A stretch of 7,271 bases of DNA. It comes from Xanthobacteraceae bacterium (lineage in GTDB: Bacteria > Pseudomonadota > Alphaproteobacteria > Rhizobiales > Xanthobacteraceae). The stretch covers positions 1 to 7,271 of the forward strand of contig JASHYD010001437.1 in NCBI GenBank assembly GCA_030043175.1, given 5' to 3'. Of the stretch, positions 6,093 to 7,271 are shown piece by piece (within the stretch, counting starts at the first letter, position 1; each line of letters starts with the position of its first letter). The position numbers and the translations under genes are program-made. Below the pieces are notes generated by a model. That model made no database searches. It worked only from the letters and a program-made list of their open reading frames with translations, and was not told the origin of the DNA.

Positions 6093-6458
6093 GTGTCTGA
6101 CCGCGCTCAAGCTGAGGGCTGCTTAGAAATATCCGTGCATGGAACGGACGAACCACTGATCTGGGGCGTTTGGGTCGATTTAAGCGAGCAGAGTTTTCTC
6201 GCGTGGCAGAAGGTCTTTGAGCAGAAATGCCGATCAAATGTGGGCCCGTTCCTCGGCGGGCTAAACGCAAGGCTCAAACCTTATCCAGACACGGTGAATC
6301 TGAAGACGAAGGTCCTTCTTCGTGACGATAGCCTGCGGCCGTGGATCGAGCTTGAGCCCACCGACCATCGGCTCGCTGTTGAGCAACGCAACGGGATTTC
6401 CATTGATCGGGTCGCTGAAATCTATTCGATCATGATGCACGCAATTCCTAGCAACTGA
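6093..6458 (+). pseudogene. 5'-truncated DUF2199-family gene remnant
   Basis: Downstream of about 6117 the frame reads as the C-terminal two-thirds of a DUF2199 protein, a small family of unknown function. The shared pieces are GCLEISVHGTDEPLIWGVWV, LSEQSF, YPDTVNLKTKV, RDDSLRPWIELEPTDH and LAVEQRNGI, followed by a final Met/His-rich helix. Family members as I remember them are about 150-170 residues long and begin with a Cys-pair segment and an F-x-R-G strand just before LEI. Here that front part is absent: upstream of GGCTGC (about 6115) the frame contains only RAQAE and a possible GTG (6093) with no ribosome-binding site. I therefore call it a broken gene rather than a short functional one. 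The intact 3' end and stop suggest the break is a single event at its 5' side. Family identification is from memory of conserved segments. Confidence 0.7.
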
Positions 6459-6897
6459 CTAGCAATTGCCCCCCATCACAACCGCTGCCCGCGTTCCTGC
6501 GAGGTCGAAATCCGCACAGATCGGCTGTGGGTCACGAACGGCAGCGCCGATAACATAAGCGGTACGTCCAAAGTACCCCAGCTAATCTAACCGACTACTT
6601 TGCGCACCGCGCAGTCCGCAGAGGTGGGCCATTAGGCGACATTTCCCAGCGCTCCCGCTGCGCCGAAGCGCTCGGTATCTGGCGCAACTGGGCCTGGGAC
6701 GTAACCGGCCGGCCCGTTGAGGGGGCCATTTCGTTGCTGAGCACAACTCGCCGTGGAGCGATCACGAAACTGCGTACATTGTTCAATGCGTGACGGCCTC
6801 TCAGGCTAAAGGCGGCACCAAAGCCCGACGGCGCTCGTTAAAGGCAGATTGCGAATTGCGACGGAGCGAGCCCGGCCCCATTTGACACTGCGAATCG
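6459..6897. other. Gene-poor stretch, possibly holding a gene fragment
   Basis: No complete gene is visible. A rightward frame open from 6554 to the stop at 6791-6793 has no start codon with a ribosome-binding site. Its C-terminal part (EALGIWRNWAWDV, then GRPVEGAISLLSTTRRG) has the composition of real protein, so it may be the tail of a lost gene; I do not recognise it. A GGCCC/GGGCC hairpin lies at 6711-6727. No terminator for the regulator to the right was clear. Confidence 0.35.
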
Positions 6898-7215
6898 TCA
6901 ACGCGCGTACTTGCGCCCCCAATCACGCATGGCACGGACGATCGGGCCGAGGTCGCGACCCTTGGGGGTAAGGACGTACTCGGCCCGCGGGGGACTCATT
7001 GAATAGAAGCGCCGCTCGACGACGCCATTCTCCTCAAGCGTGCGCAGACGCTCTGATAACGTCGTTGGGGCGATGCCCTTCAACGAGTCCTGCAACTGCT
7101 GAAAGCGCCTCGGCCCGTGGAGGAAAAAGTCGCGCAGGATAAGGCAGGTCCAGCTCGATCCGATAACACTGAGTGTGAGTGCCACCGGGGATTCGGTGCT
7201 GTCTTGATTCGGCAT
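6898..7215 (-). CDS. HxlR-family winged-helix transcriptional regulator
   Basis: This leftward gene encodes a complete 105-residue regulator, typical length for the HxlR family of MarR-like winged-helix dimers. The N-terminal helix has VALTLSVIGSSWTCLILRDF, matching the family pattern VIGGKWTLLILRDL. HGPRRFQQLQDSL then leads into the recognition region GIAPTTLSERLRTLEENGVV (about 47-66). The wing ends in the family hallmark PPRAEYVLTPKGRDL, and the C-terminal helix is RAMRDWGRKYA. The start is ATG 7215, since a stop lies in frame just upstream; the ribosome-binding site is weak (AGAG, seven bases before). The first Cys of many HxlR proteins (CPV...) is replaced by Ser, but Cys24 in WTCL remains, so thiol sensing is possible but not shown. 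Such genes usually control a divergent oxidoreductase or transporter gene, here beyond the right edge of the window. Confidence 0.93.
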   Translation of the reverse strand: MPNQDSTESPVALTLSVIGSSWTCLILRDFFLHGPRRFQQLQDSLKGIAPTTLSERLRTLEENGVVERRFYSMSPPRAEYVLTPKGRDLGPIVRAMRDWGRKYAR

Positions 7216-7271
7216 GATGGAACTCTATTCAGCCGTTGCGTCATCCGCAATCGCACCCGCAGTCACTATCC

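Noticed and set aside
1..7271. CRISPR arrays, tRNA genes, transposase or integrase genes, attachment sites
   Set aside because: No regularly spaced repeats, cloverleaf-like sequence, DDE or recombinase motifs, or paired direct repeats were found by eye on either strand.

Overview
The window looks like chromosomal or accessory DNA of a GC-rich proteobacterium. The promoter shapes, the gene mix and the style of the exported HExxH protein suggest an alphaproteobacterium of the Bradyrhizobium/Rhizobiales type. That placement is inference, since no rRNA or other taxonomic marker is present.

Left half (1-4240): a compact, well-organised drug-efflux locus. A TetR-family repressor gene, cut by the left edge, is read leftward. 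Divergent from it is a two-gene operon, an EmrA/HlyD-type membrane fusion protein followed by an EmrB-type DHA2 major facilitator. The two genes overlap by ATGA and so are probably translationally coupled. The divergent region holds two related inverted-repeat sites (AACG-RAAC-N6-GTTT) with centres 59 bp apart. One lies between back-to-back -35 elements and the other lies just after the expected efflux start point. The expected logic is that TetR represses both itself and the pump until an inducer binds. A classical short-chain dehydrogenase/reductase follows on the same strand after a 164-base gap containing two hairpins. It ends at a weak hairpin terminator and may modify a compound related to the pump's substrate or inducer.

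Right half (4240-7271): much less ordered. About 0.6 kb without a recognisable gene ends in a GC-rich hairpin and an AT-rich perfect inverted repeat. Next comes a gene for an exported protein with a Pro/Trp-rich middle and a C-terminal HExxHxxGxxH zinc-site motif. Then come about 0.4 kb of unassigned sequence, a 5'-truncated DUF2199 gene, another 0.4 kb with at most a gene fragment, and a leftward HxlR-family regulator whose likely target lies beyond the right edge. The broken gene and poor gene density suggest past rearrangement or insertion, but no transposase, integrase, tRNA or CRISPR array was seen.

No clearly new multi-gene system is present. The best leads are the paired-operator efflux switch and the Trp-rich exported metalloprotein-like gene.
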